A DNA stretch of 64,000 nucleotides from Thiogranum sp963752745 (GTDB lineage: Bacteria > Pseudomonadota > Gammaproteobacteria > DSM-19610): the NCBI GenBank assembly GCA_963752745.1, contig CAVWAK010000049.1, positions 1 through 64,000 on the forward strand. Direction: 5' to 3'. Positions 10,303-19,006 of this stretch are shown here, piece by piece. Position numbers and translations under genes: made by a program. The notes under the pieces were generated by a model that ran no database searches, was not told the DNA's origin, and saw nothing but the letters and a program-made list of their open reading frames with translations. Each line of letters starts with the position of its first letter. The first letter of the stretch is position 1.

Positions 10303-10367
10303 GAGCGGTCTCCTGGCCGCGATAGGTAATCTGCTTAGGCCTGTCGCGGCCAGGAGACCGCTCCTAC
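10299..10367. repeat. 24-bp perfect inverted repeat, REP-like palindrome
   Basis: Positions 10299-10322 and 10344-10367 are perfect reverse complements of 24 bases, with a 21-base loop. The outer end GTAGGAGCGG is the head sequence of many REP elements in pseudomonads and xanthomonads. It sits between accC and prmA and overlaps the accC stop. A related palindrome with an AGGAGCGG core occurs at 16630-16664. In known genomes such elements are spread by RAYT transposases and stabilise or separate messages. No RAYT gene is in this window. Confidence 0.8.
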
Positions 10368-10379
10368 GGGCGGAAAATC

Positions 10380-11261
10380 ATGCCCTGGCAACAACTCTCT
10401 CTCGAAGCCGGCGACCTGAACGCCGAGGAACTGTCGACATTTTTTGAATCCCGCGGCGCGCTTTCGGTTACCTTTGTCGATGCGGCGGACCAGCCCCTGT
10501 TCGAACCCGACCCTGGTACCACGCCGCTGTGGTCAGCCACCCTCGTTACGGCATTGTTCGATGCCGACGCTGAACTTGGTCCGCTAAAGCAACAGCTTGC
10601 GGAAACCTATGGCGCCGCAGTGCTGCACAGGCTGATCGAGGAAACGCTGCATGACCGCGACTGGGAACGTGCCTGGCTGGACCAGTTTCACCCCATGCAA
10701 TTCGGTGAGCGCCTGTGGATATGTCCTGATAGCCAACGGCCGCCCGCGAAGGATGATCAGGTGTTGATTGACCTCGATCCCGGTCTGGCTTTTGGCACCG
10801 GCACGCACCCGACGACAGCGCTGTGCCTGACCTGGCTGGATCAGCACCCGCCAGTTGGCCAGCAAGTACTCGATTTCGGTTGTGGCTCGGGCATCCTGGC
10901 CATCGCAGCGCTCAAGCTGGGGGCGGCTACTGCCCGCGGTGTGGATATCGATCCGCAAGCGTTATGGGCCAGCCATGACAATGCCGCCAGGAATGGTGTC
11001 GACGGGAAATTGGAGACGTGTTTGCCGAACGCCATGCCTGAAGAGACGTTTGATCTGGTGCTGGCTAACATTCTCGCCAACCCATTAATAGAATTGGCAC
11101 CGCAGTTGTCAACGCTGGTCCGACCGGGAGGTATGCTGGTGTTGTCCGGCATCCTGGCCGAGCAGGCTGTTGAAGTACAGCATGCCTACCAACAATGGTT
11201 TACATTTACGCCCCACGCGGTGCAGGATGGTTGGGTCCGCCTTCAGGCGCAGCGTAATTAG
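10380..11261 (+). CDS. prmA: Ribosomal protein L11 methyltransferase
   Basis: PrmA trimethylates lysines and the N-terminus of ribosomal protein L11 using S-adenosylmethionine. The 293-residue product has the small L11-binding domain first (to about residue 100), then FGTGTHPTT at 138-146, the SAM loop DFGCGSG at 165-171, and NILANPL in the active-site region. This matches the family in length and order. The ATG at 10380 begins MPWQQLSLEAGDLNAEE, the usual start. It follows accC across the REP-like palindrome, as in many gammaproteobacteria where aroQ, accB, accC and prmA form one cluster. Confidence 0.96.
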   Translation: MPWQQLSLEAGDLNAEELSTFFESRGALSVTFVDAADQPLFEPDPGTTPLWSATLVTALFDADAELGPLKQQLAETYGAAVLHRLIEETLHDRDWERAWLDQFHPMQFGERLWICPDSQRPPAKDDQVLIDLDPGLAFGTGTHPTTALCLTWLDQHPPVGQQVLDFGCGSGILAIAALKLGAATARGVDIDPQALWASHDNAARNGVDGKLETCLPNAMPEETFDLVLANILANPLIELAPQLSTLVRPGGMLVLSGILAEQAVEVQHAYQQWFTFTPHAVQDGWVRLQAQRN

Positions 11262-11273
11262 TCGAGGGAATCC

Positions 11274-12214
11274 ATGTACGTAGCTTGCCCCTCCTGTAAA
11301 ACCTTGTACCCCGTTTCTGCAGAGTATTTGCGCCTGGCAGCCGGTCAGGTGCGTTGCAGTGTCTGTGAGAACCGGTTCGATGCCAGCAAGTCGGTATTCG
11401 ATGATCCGCAGGAGGCGCTGGATTACCAGTACCCGGTGCCGCAGGCGATAAAAGAAGAAATCGACGATCTCGTCGACCGGGCGCTGGATAGCGGTGCCGA
11501 GTTGCCGCCTGCTGTCGAAGAACAGCAAGAAGAACAGCAGAAGAACAGCAGGAAGAACAGCAGGAAGAACAGCAAGCCGCTGACAACGAACATGAATTCG
11601 GGTGTGCTGATGTCGACCACTATGCCTGGCCCGTTACGGCTGAATTTCACGAACTCGCTGTTGAGCAGTCTGTGCCGGACGAGCATGTGGGGCGTGCCGA
11701 CATGTCGGATGAATACCTGCTTGCCGACCACGGCCAGTCTGGTGCCCGCACGGCATGGGGTGCGATAGCGGCAGCTTTGTTGCTCACCGCGGGTCTCATG
11801 GCTCAGTACGCTTATGTTGAACGTTACCAACTGGTGCAGATTGCGGCGATGCGCCCGGCAATCGAGCTGTTATGCGCGCCATTGGACTGTAATCTGCCGT
11901 TACGTCGTGATCTGGCGCGTGTGGAGATGGTCGAACGCGAAGTACGCGAGCATCCGAATGTGGGCGATGCGCTGCTGGTGCGCGCAACTTTTGTAAATCG
12001 TGCCGACTTTGTCCAGGCTTATCCGGTGTTGCAAGTATCCTTCTCCGATGTTGCCGGTACACCCATTGCGGTGCGCCGCTTCGGTCCAGAACAATATCTG
12101 CAAGAACCGGTTACAGCCGATAACGGAATGGCGCCCGGGCAGCAGTCGCTGGTTATGCTAGAGGTTATTGATCCGGGTGAGAGCGCAGTCTCCTTCCAGT
12201 TCGATTTTATGTAA
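11274..12214 (+). pseudogene. Zinc-ribbon, DUF3426 membrane protein (frame broken in a Glu/Gln repeat)
   Basis: The N-terminus has a zinc ribbon with two CxxC pairs (ACPSCKTLYP and RCSVCENRF), as in MJ0042-type zinc finger proteins. A tract of repeated GAAGAACAGCAG units codes for EEQQ. One G appears lost between 11540 and 11541, which throws the first frame into KNSRKNS. Restoring it gives AADNEHEFG and continues to a single membrane helix (AIAAALLLTAGLMAQYAYV) and a DUF3426 domain ending FQFDFM. Total about 313 residues. Function is not known for the family, though it often sits between prmA and dusB-fis, as here. Slippage in the 12-base repeat, real or artefactual, explains the break. Confidence 0.8.
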
Positions 12215-12400
12215 GTGTTAAAAAACCTGATGAATCGGATGTCAAGTCTTGACATGCGTTTTACACTGTAAAACAAGCGGCTCCCGCAATTTCTGCAACG
12301 CTGAAAAAAAGTTGCTCAGGATCTTTTCCAAAACAAAAACTGCGCGTATGATTGGCTGCCTTTCCCTCCGGAATAAACTTTAAGGAGTTGTTTGCACGGT
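12215..12400. other. Promoter-bearing gap upstream of dusB-fis
   Basis: This gap should carry the dusB-fis promoter, which is strongly growth-rate controlled in E. coli. A TTGACA hexamer lies near 12249, but no good -10 box is found 16-18 bases after it, so I do not assign a promoter. AAGGAG at 12382-12387 is a ribosome binding site for the ATG at 12401 (13 bases away) or a TTG at 12392 (4 bases away). Confidence 0.35.
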
Positions 12401-13387
12401 ATGCAGATTGGCCCATATAAGTTGCGCAACCAATTGGTGCTCGCGCCAATGGCAGGTGTAACAGACAGGCCGTTCAGACAACTGTGTAAAAAGCTGGGCG
12501 CCGGTCTTGCCGTATCAGAGATGGTGTCCTGTAACTCGGCCCTGTGGGGTAGCAAGCAGTCGCTGCGCCGCATGGACCACGAGGGTGAGGTTGAACCTCG
12601 ATCTATACAGATCGCCGGTGCTGATCCGAAAATGATGGCCGATGCAGCGCGTTTCAATGTTGACCGCGGTGCCCAGATAATCGACATCAATATGGGTTGC
12701 CCGGCCAAGAAGGTCTGTAACGTAATGGCTGGTTCAGCGCTGTTGCAAAATGAAGTTCTTGTCGGGCAGATCCTTGACGCCGTCGTATCGGCTGTCGATG
12801 TGCCCGTAACTTTGAAGATTCGTACGGGATGGGACCCGGCGAACCGCAACGCCCTCAGCGTGGCGCGAATTAGCGAACAGGCAGGTATACAGGCACTGGC
12901 CATTCATGGACGGACACGTGCCTGTGGTTATCGCGGTGACGCGGAATACCAGACCATTCGCAGCGTGAAACAGGCGGTTTCCATACCGGTTATTGCTAAC
13001 GGCGATATCACCGGGCCGGAGAAAGCGCGCCAGGTCCTGGAAAGCAGTGGTGCCGACGCAGTGATGGTTGGCCGTGCGGCGCAGGGACGGCCGTGGATTT
13101 TCCGGGAAATCGAACATTATTTGTCCACGGGGATGTTGTTGGCAGAACCCGGGGTGGAGGAGATTCGCACCATCATGATTGAACATCTTGATAATTTATA
13201 TCAATTTTATGGCGAATATACTGGCGTGCGTGTAGCCCGCAAGCACATCGCCTGGTACAGCAAAGGTCAGCCAAATGGCGCCGAGTTCCGCCAGCGTATC
13301 AATTGCGTCGAAGCCATCGATGAGCAGTTAGCCATGACGCATGCTTTTTTTGACACGCTGGTTGCCCGGCAAGGGATGGCAGCATGA
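12401..13387 (+). CDS. dusB: tRNA-dihydrouridine synthase B
   Basis: DusB is a flavin enzyme that reduces uridine at position 17 of tRNA. From ATG 12401 the protein is 328 residues and starts MQIGPYKLRNQLVLAPMAGV, matching the family start. A TTG at 12392 in frame is the alternative. The FMN site APMAGVTDRPFR, the NMGCPAKKV segment with the catalytic cysteine, the KIRTGWD and IHGRTRACGY stretches, and VMVGRAAQGRPWIF near the phosphate site are all present. The stop overlaps the fis start by four bases, the same dusB-fis operon as in enteric bacteria. Confidence 0.95.
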   Translation: MQIGPYKLRNQLVLAPMAGVTDRPFRQLCKKLGAGLAVSEMVSCNSALWGSKQSLRRMDHEGEVEPRSIQIAGADPKMMADAARFNVDRGAQIIDINMGCPAKKVCNVMAGSALLQNEVLVGQILDAVVSAVDVPVTLKIRTGWDPANRNALSVARISEQAGIQALAIHGRTRACGYRGDAEYQTIRSVKQAVSIPVIANGDITGPEKARQVLESSGADAVMVGRAAQGRPWIFREIEHYLSTGMLLAEPGVEEIRTIMIEHLDNLYQFYGEYTGVRVARKHIAWYSKGQPNGAEFRQRINCVEAIDEQLAMTHAFFDTLVARQGMAA

Positions 13388-13674
13388 GCGCAGTGATGCA
13401 GGGGGGGCAGGTACAGGTCAGTTCGCTGCCGACACGGGAGCGCCGCAAGCAGCCGCTGCGTGCCTGTGTGCAGGCATCGCTGGAGTTGTACTTCCAGGAC
13501 CTGGAAGGTCACGATGCAGAGGACGTCTACGACATGGTGGTTGGCCAGGTTGAGCAGGCCATGCTGGAAAGTGTCATGCAACATACCCGTAGCAACCAGA
13601 CGCGGGCTGCGGAAGTGCTCGGTATTAATCGCAGTACCTTGCGCAAGAAACTCAAACTGCACGGTTTGCTATAA
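13384..13674 (+). CDS. fis: DNA-binding protein Fis
   Basis: Fis is a nucleoid protein that bends DNA and activates rRNA and other promoters. The product has 96 residues, close to the 98 of E. coli. The C-terminal half holds the helix-turn-helix in TRAAEVLGINRSTLRKKLK, preceded by the dimer-forming region LELYFQDLEGHDAEDVYDMV. The ATG overlaps the dusB stop (ATGA), pointing to coupled translation. A strong hairpin follows the gene at 13690. The N-terminus is divergent from enteric Fis, as usual outside the enterics. Confidence 0.96.
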   Translation: MSAVMQGGQVQVSSLPTRERRKQPLRACVQASLELYFQDLEGHDAEDVYDMVVGQVEQAMLESVMQHTRSNQTRAAEVLGINRSTLRKKLKLHGLL

Positions 13675-13689
13675 CAGCTGTATTCACTA

Positions 13690-13721
13690 AACCGCCAGGG
13701 CACCAGGGTGTCCTGGCGGTT
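13690..13721 (+). terminator. Terminator-like hairpin after fis
   Basis: A ten-base perfect stem, AACCGCCAGG pairing with CCTGGCGGTT, encloses a further CACC/GGTG pair and a two-base loop. Only a short T run follows, so it may end transcription weakly or protect the 3' end. It separates dusB-fis from purH. Confidence 0.6.
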
Positions 13722-13776
13722 CATCGTCAATCAGGGCTTCTCTGACCCTTAACCAGAAACCATTCAGGTAGTCATT

Positions 13777-15339
13777 ATGTCTGCAATCCAGCGCGCTCTT
13801 ATCAGCGTTTCCGATAAAACCGGTATAGTCGATTTTGCCCGTCAGTTGCATGCCGCCGGCGTGGAGATCCTGTCCACGGGGGGTACCGCAAAGCTATTGG
13901 CTGATAACGCTGTTCCAGTGATCGAGGTTTCCGATCACACCGGATTTCCGGAGATGATGGCCGGTCGCGTCAAGACACTGCATCCGAAGATTCATGGCGG
14001 CATCCTCGGCAGGCGCGGTTTGGATGAAGCGGTCATGCAGGAGCACGGCATTCCGCCTATCGATATGGTCGTGGTAAATCTGTATCCCTTCGAGCAGACG
14101 GTTGCCAGGCCTGACTGTGACTTGCCGATGGCGATAGAGAACATCGATATCGGTGGCCCGACACTGATCCGTGCGGCGGCCAAAAATCATGCTGCGGTGA
14201 CGGTGCTGGTTGACAGTAATGATTATGCGGGTGTGCTGGAGGAAATGGCCGCCAACGGTGGTGCTGTCAGCGAGGCCTCGCGGTTTCGCCTGGCGGTAAA
14301 GACCTTCGAACATACCGCCCGGTACGACGGTGCTATTGCCAACTATCTGGGCAGATTAACAGCTGGTGATGAGCCTCAGGTCTTCCCGCAAACCATTAGC
14401 CTGCAATACAGGAAAGTCCAGAGCATGCGCTATGGCGAGAATCCGCACCAGGCTGCGGCGTTCTATATCGAACACGCCGAAAGCGAAGCCTCCGTGGCCA
14501 CGGCAACGCAGCTGCAGGGCAAGGAACTGTCCTACAACAATGTCGGTGACACCGACGCCGCGCTGGAGTGTGTCAAACAGTTCAGCGAAGGGCCGGCCTG
14601 TGTCATCGTCAAGCATGCCAACCCCTGCGGTGTAGCGATTGGTGGCAATTTGCTGGATGCCTATGATCGCGCCTACCAGACAGATCCTGAATCCGCCTTC
14701 GGTGGCATCATTGCCTTCAACCAGGCACTGGATGCGGAAACCGCGCAAGCCATTATCGACCGCCAGTTTGTGGAAGTGATTATTGCGCCTGAAGTCAATG
14801 CCGATGCCTTGCCGTTGCTGGCGGCCAAGAAAAACGTGCGGGTGCTTGCGTGTGGCAGCTGGCCACAAGAGGCGGCGGCACGTCTGGACTTCAAACGTGT
14901 TAACGGTGGCTTGCTGGTGCAGGAGGCCGACCTGGCCCTGCTCAATGAATCCAAAGTCGTAACCGAACGCGCGCCCAGCGATACTGAAATGGCTGACTTG
15001 CTGTTCGCCTGGCGCGTGGCCAAGTATGTGAAATCCAATGCCATTGTGTATGGCAGGGGCAATATGACCATCGGTGTGGGTGCTGGTCAGATGAGCCGCG
15101 TCAACAGTGCGCGTATTGCCGGTATCAAGGCTGAACATGCTGGCCTGGAAGTAAAAGGGTCAGTGATGGCATCGGATGCTTTCTTCCCCTTCCGTGACGG
15201 TATCGACCAGGCGGCGGAAGCGGGTATAAGCGCTGTCATTCAGCCCGGTGGTTCGATGCGTGACGAGGAAACCATCGCTGCGGCCAACGAACATGGCATG
15301 GCTATGGTGTTTACCAGCATGCGTCACTTCCGGCACTAG
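13777..15339 (+). CDS. purH: Bifunctional AICAR transformylase / IMP cyclohydrolase
   Basis: PurH carries out the last two steps of IMP synthesis, formylating AICAR with 10-formyl-THF and closing the ring. The 520-residue length is normal. The N-terminal MGS-like cyclohydrolase domain shows LISVSDKTGIVDFAR, STGGTAKLL and GRVKTLHPKIHGG. The transformylase half shows RYGENPHQAA, ELSYNNVGDTDAA, CVIVKHANPCGVA and the C-terminal SDAFFPFRDGID with FTSMRHFRH. The ATG at 13777 begins MSAIQRALISVSDKTG. It is followed after three bases by purD, so the two are co-transcribed. Confidence 0.98.
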   Translation: MSAIQRALISVSDKTGIVDFARQLHAAGVEILSTGGTAKLLADNAVPVIEVSDHTGFPEMMAGRVKTLHPKIHGGILGRRGLDEAVMQEHGIPPIDMVVVNLYPFEQTVARPDCDLPMAIENIDIGGPTLIRAAAKNHAAVTVLVDSNDYAGVLEEMAANGGAVSEASRFRLAVKTFEHTARYDGAIANYLGRLTAGDEPQVFPQTISLQYRKVQSMRYGENPHQAAAFYIEHAESEASVATATQLQGKELSYNNVGDTDAALECVKQFSEGPACVIVKHANPCGVAIGGNLLDAYDRAYQTDPESAFGGIIAFNQALDAETAQAIIDRQFVEVIIAPEVNADALPLLAAKKNVRVLACGSWPQEAAARLDFKRVNGGLLVQEADLALLNESKVVTERAPSDTEMADLLFAWRVAKYVKSNAIVYGRGNMTIGVGAGQMSRVNSARIAGIKAEHAGLEVKGSVMASDAFFPFRDGIDQAAEAGISAVIQPGGSMRDEETIAAANEHGMAMVFTSMRHFRH

Positions 15340-15342
15340 GCC

Positions 15343-16620
15343 ATGAAAGTTCTGATCATCGGCGGTGGTGGCCGCGAGCATGCGCTGGCCTGGAAAGTGG
15401 CGCAGTCGCCACAGGTCGAAACCGTCTACGTCGCGCCCGGCAACGCCGGGACTGCCAGCGAAGACAGGCTGGAAAATGTCGACGTGGAGGCTGACGATGT
15501 TGCCGGCCTGCTTGCGTTTGCCAAACAACATGCTGTTGATCTGACCATCGTCGGTCCCGAAGCGCCCCTGGTGCTTGGCGTGGTTGACCAGTTTCAGGCT
15601 GCCGGGTTAGGTATTTTTGGTCCCGGCCAGGCGGCCGCCGAGCTGGAAGGTTCGAAGGCCTTTACCAAGGACTTCCTCGCTCGTCACGGAATTCCTACCG
15701 CGGCCTACGGCAACTTTACCGATCTCGATGCGGCGATTGACTATATTCGTCAGCAGGGTGCGCCCATCGTCGTCAAGGCGGATGGCCTCGCGGCGGGCAA
15801 GGGCGTCATTCTTGCGCAAACCGAGCAGGAAGCTATCGATGCCTGTCAGGACATGCTGGCCGGCAACGCTTTTGGCGAAGCCGGGCATCGCGTAGTCGTT
15901 GAGGAGTTTTTAGCGGGTGAGGAAGCCAGTTTCATCGTCATGGTGGACGGTGAACACGTCCTGCCACTGGCGACCTCGCAGGACCACAAGGCGCGCGATG
16001 ATGGCGATACCGGCCCGAACACCGGTGGCATGGGTGCTTATTCGCCGGCGCCGGTGGTCGATGAGGCCATGCATCAACGCATTATGCAGGAAGTGATTCT
16101 GCCAACCGTGAACGGTATGGCCGCCGACGGCAAACCCTATACCGGCTTTCTGTACGCAGGTGTCATGATTGATTCGCAGGGCGTGCCCAGGGTGCTGGAG
16201 TACAATGTGCGTTTCGGTGATCCCGAAACGCAGCCCATCATGCTGCGTCTGCAATCAGATCTGGTCGAGCTCTGCGAGGCAGCCATCGATGGTCGACTCG
16301 ATCAGGTAACCGCTGACTGGGATCCGCGTGCCAGTCTCGGCGTGGTGCTGGCCGCCGGTGGTTATCCGGCAAGCTATGACAAGGGCGACGTGATTAATGG
16401 TCTGGACGCTATCGTGGAAGAGGGTGTGAAAGTATTCCACGCCGGAACCGCAGGCAGGGATGGCGAGGTGGTCACCAGTGGCGGGCGGGTTCTTTGTGTC
16501 TGCGCGCTGGGTAGTGATGTTGCTGAGGCCCAGCGAAGAGCCTATCAAGCCGTGGACAGGATCAGCTGGAAGGGCATGTACTGTCGCCGTGATATTGGCC
16601 ATCGGGCGATAGCCCGGTAG
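15343..16620 (+). CDS. purD: Phosphoribosylamine-glycine ligase (GAR synthetase)
   Basis: PurD joins phosphoribosylamine and glycine with ATP, the second step of purine synthesis. The product has 425 residues. It starts MKVLIIGGGGREHALAWKV, has the ATP-grasp loop KADGLAAGKGV, the NTGGMGAYSP turn, and YNVRFGDPETQ at the metal site. The end RISWKGMYCRRDIGHRAIAR matches the family C-terminus. It lies three bases after purH in the common purHD operon, and a GC-rich palindrome follows the stop. Confidence 0.98.
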   Translation: MKVLIIGGGGREHALAWKVAQSPQVETVYVAPGNAGTASEDRLENVDVEADDVAGLLAFAKQHAVDLTIVGPEAPLVLGVVDQFQAAGLGIFGPGQAAAELEGSKAFTKDFLARHGIPTAAYGNFTDLDAAIDYIRQQGAPIVVKADGLAAGKGVILAQTEQEAIDACQDMLAGNAFGEAGHRVVVEEFLAGEEASFIVMVDGEHVLPLATSQDHKARDDGDTGPNTGGMGAYSPAPVVDEAMHQRIMQEVILPTVNGMAADGKPYTGFLYAGVMIDSQGVPRVLEYNVRFGDPETQPIMLRLQSDLVELCEAAIDGRLDQVTADWDPRASLGVVLAAGGYPASYDKGDVINGLDAIVEEGVKVFHAGTAGRDGEVVTSGGRVLCVCALGSDVAEAQRRAYQAVDRISWKGMYCRRDIGHRAIAR

Positions 16621-16629
16621 CCTGGACAT

Positions 16630-16664
16630 CTGCAGGAGCGGCCAAGGGGGGGCCGCTCCTGCAG
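16630..16664. repeat. 14-bp inverted repeat with AGGAGCGG core, between convergent genes
   Basis: CTGCAGGAGCGGCC at 16630-16643 is the exact reverse complement of 16651-16664, with a seven-base AAGGGGG loop. It shares the AGGAGCGG/CCGCTCCT core with the large palindrome at 10299-10367, so the two are likely members of one dispersed family. Lying between the ends of purD and rpiA it may also stop transcription from both sides. Confidence 0.7.
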
Positions 16665-16674
16665 GGAGAGTGGG

Positions 16675-17334
16675 TTAAGCGGTGCGCGTCTCAACGCCGT
16701 TGGCCGTACCCAGCAACAGCACGTCTGCAGGCCGATTGGCAAAAATACCTGCGGTCACCACGCCGGCGATATTATTCAACTCGGTTTCCAGCTTGCAGGG
16801 GTCCATGATTTCCAGGCCCTTGACGTCGAGGATGATATTGCCGTTGTCGGTGGTGAAACCGCTGCGCAGTTCCGGTATGCCACCCGCCTTGACCAGCTCG
16901 CGAGCCACATAGCTTTGTGCCATGGGTATAACTTCAATCGGTAACGGGAAGTTACCCAGTACCTTGACCAGCTTGCTTTCATCGCAGATGCAGACAAACT
17001 TGTCACTGGCACCGGCAACAATTTTTTCGCGCGTCAGTGCGCCGCCGCCACCTTTGATCAGGTGCAGATATTCATTGGTTTCGTCGGCACCATCGACGTA
17101 GACAGATAACTGGCCGGCTTCGTTGAGGTCCATCACCGGAATGCCATGGCTTTTCAGGCGCTCGGCACTGGCAATCGAGCTGGCCACTGTGCCGTCGATC
17201 CGGCCTTTTATTCTGGCCAGCGCGTCGATGAATAAATTGGCAGTTGAGCCGGTGCCAACACCGATGATTGTGCCGCTTTCCACGTATTCGATGGCCGCCT
17301 CGGCAACCTGTTTCTTGAGTTCGTCCTGGTTCAT
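16675..17334 (-). CDS. rpiA: Ribose-5-phosphate isomerase A
   Basis: RpiA interconverts ribose 5-phosphate and ribulose 5-phosphate in the pentose phosphate pathway. The 219-residue product starts MNQDELKKQVAEAAIEYVE, as in E. coli. The phosphate loop is GVGTGSTANLFID, and the catalytic acids are in YVDGADE and KGGGGALTREK. The ATG at 17334 follows a purine-rich site. The gene converges on purD across the palindrome and is divergent from ilvA. Confidence 0.98.
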   Translation of the reverse strand: MNQDELKKQVAEAAIEYVESGTIIGVGTGSTANLFIDALARIKGRIDGTVASSIASAERLKSHGIPVMDLNEAGQLSVYVDGADETNEYLHLIKGGGGALTREKIVAGASDKFVCICDESKLVKVLGNFPLPIEVIPMAQSYVARELVKAGGIPELRSGFTTDNGNIILDVKGLEIMDPCKLETELNNIAGVVTAGIFANRPADVLLLGTANGVETRTA

Positions 17335-17442
17335 TACAGACCTCCAAAATTCAATGCGCGCATCATACGGGGTATTCAGGGGGCAAGTCGAATCAGCTAC
17401 ACCAATTGACTCAGCCCCCGAGACTCGCTGTATGATCTGCAG

Positions 17443-18960
17443 ATGACCGATAATTATCTGAAAAAAATCCTCAATTCGCGAGTCTACGATGTCGCCATTG
17501 AATCGCCGCTGGATTACGCACCATCGTTATCCCGGCGTCTGGACAACCACATCTGGTTGAAGCGTGAGGATCTGCAGCCGGTGTTTTCCTTCAAGCTGCG
17601 TGGCGCCTATAACAAAATATCCGGTCTCAGTGAGGCAGAATGTGCCAATGGCATTATTGCCGCCTCGGCCGGTAACCATGCGCAGGGCGTCGCGCTGGCC
17701 GCAAAGCGGCGTAACGTCAAGGCGCTGATTGTCATGCCGCGTACTACCCCTGGCATCAAGGTCAATGCGGTCAAGGCGCTTGGTGGCAAGACTCTGCTGC
17801 ATGGTGACACCTACGACGAAGCCTACGCACACGCTTTACAGCTGGCTGATGAGCGCAACATGGTGTTCATCCATCCTTACGATGATCCTGACGTCATCGC
17901 CGGACAGGGCACCATCGGTATGGAATTACTGCAGCAGCACCGCGATCCGCTCGACGCAGTATTTGTGCCCGTGGGTGGTGGAGGGCTGATTGCCGGTATC
18001 GCCGCGTATCTGAAAGCGTTGCGTCCCGATATTCGCGTCATTGGTGCCGAACCGGAAGATGCGGCTTGTCTGCATGAAGCGCTCAAACAAAATCGGCGTG
18101 TCGTGCTTGACCAGGTCGGCATCTTTGCCGATGGCGTTGCGGTCCGCCAGGTTGGCAAGGAAACCTGGAAGGTTGCCCGTGACCATGTCGACGAAGTGAT
18201 ACTGGTCAGCACCGATGAAATCTGCGCGGCAACCAAGGATATATTTGACGATACCCGCGCCATGGTCGAGCCAGCCGGTGCGCTGGCGGTGGCGGCGATA
18301 AAAAAATACGTCGAGCAGACCGGTGCCAGGGACGAGACCCTGGTGGCCATCAACAGTGGTGCCAATATCAATTTTGACCGCTTGCGGTACGTGGCCGAAC
18401 GCGCCGAGCTGGGTGAGCGGCGCGAGGCGCTGCTGGCGGTGACCATTCCCGAGAGGCCCGGCAGTTTCCTCAAATTCTGCCGTACGCTGGGTAAGCGCGG
18501 AATAACCGAGTTCAACTACCGGTATGCGGATGCCGGTGACGCACATATCTTTGCCGGGGTACAGCTGTCGGGTGGTGACGAGGAACGGGAGGAGCTGATC
18601 GACAGGCTGCAAGCGGAGGGTTACCCGGTTGTCGATATGACGGACAATGAAATGGCCAAGACCCATATTCGCTTTATGGTCGGCGGCCGGGCGCGTGGTG
18701 TCGAAAACGAGCGACTCTACCGTTTCGAATTCCCCGAGCGACCGGGTGCCTTGCTCAACTTTCTTTCAAGTATGGGTAAGGGCTGGAATATCAGCCTGTT
18801 TCATTACCGTAACCACGGGGCGGCATACGGCAGGGTGCTGGTTGGCATACAAGTCCCCGGTGAGGACAAGAAACGCTTCAGTAAATTCCTCGACGAGTTG
18901 GGTTACATAAATTTCGAAGAACTGGATAACCCGGCGTATTCTCTTTTCCTGGGCACCTAG
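17443..18960 (+). CDS. ilvA: Threonine dehydratase, biosynthetic
   Basis: IlvA deaminates threonine to 2-oxobutanoate, the committed step of isoleucine synthesis. The 505-residue length and two C-terminal ACT-like regulatory domains (from about residue 325) mark the isoleucine-inhibited type. The PLP lysine is K51 in FSFKLRGAYNK, SAGNHAQGVA holds the substrate loop, and VGGGGLIAGIA binds the cofactor phosphate. The ACT parts begin ALLAVTIPERPGSFLKFC and YRFEFPERPGALLNFL. The ATG at 17443 begins MTDNYLKKILNSRVYDVA. It stands alone. Confidence 0.97.
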   Translation: MTDNYLKKILNSRVYDVAIESPLDYAPSLSRRLDNHIWLKREDLQPVFSFKLRGAYNKISGLSEAECANGIIAASAGNHAQGVALAAKRRNVKALIVMPRTTPGIKVNAVKALGGKTLLHGDTYDEAYAHALQLADERNMVFIHPYDDPDVIAGQGTIGMELLQQHRDPLDAVFVPVGGGGLIAGIAAYLKALRPDIRVIGAEPEDAACLHEALKQNRRVVLDQVGIFADGVAVRQVGKETWKVARDHVDEVILVSTDEICAATKDIFDDTRAMVEPAGALAVAAIKKYVEQTGARDETLVAINSGANINFDRLRYVAERAELGERREALLAVTIPERPGSFLKFCRTLGKRGITEFNYRYADAGDAHIFAGVQLSGGDEEREELIDRLQAEGYPVVDMTDNEMAKTHIRFMVGGRARGVENERLYRFEFPERPGALLNFLSSMGKGWNISLFHYRNHGAAYGRVLVGIQVPGEDKKRFSKFLDELGYINFEELDNPAYSLFLGT

Positions 18961-19006
18961 AAACAAGCCCTGTTATCGCCGCTATTCATGCAGTGGCAAC
19001 CTGCGT

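Noticed and set aside
12240..12280. TTGACA hexamer upstream of dusB as a promoter
   Set aside because: No acceptable -10 box at 16-18 bases, so I did not list a promoter.
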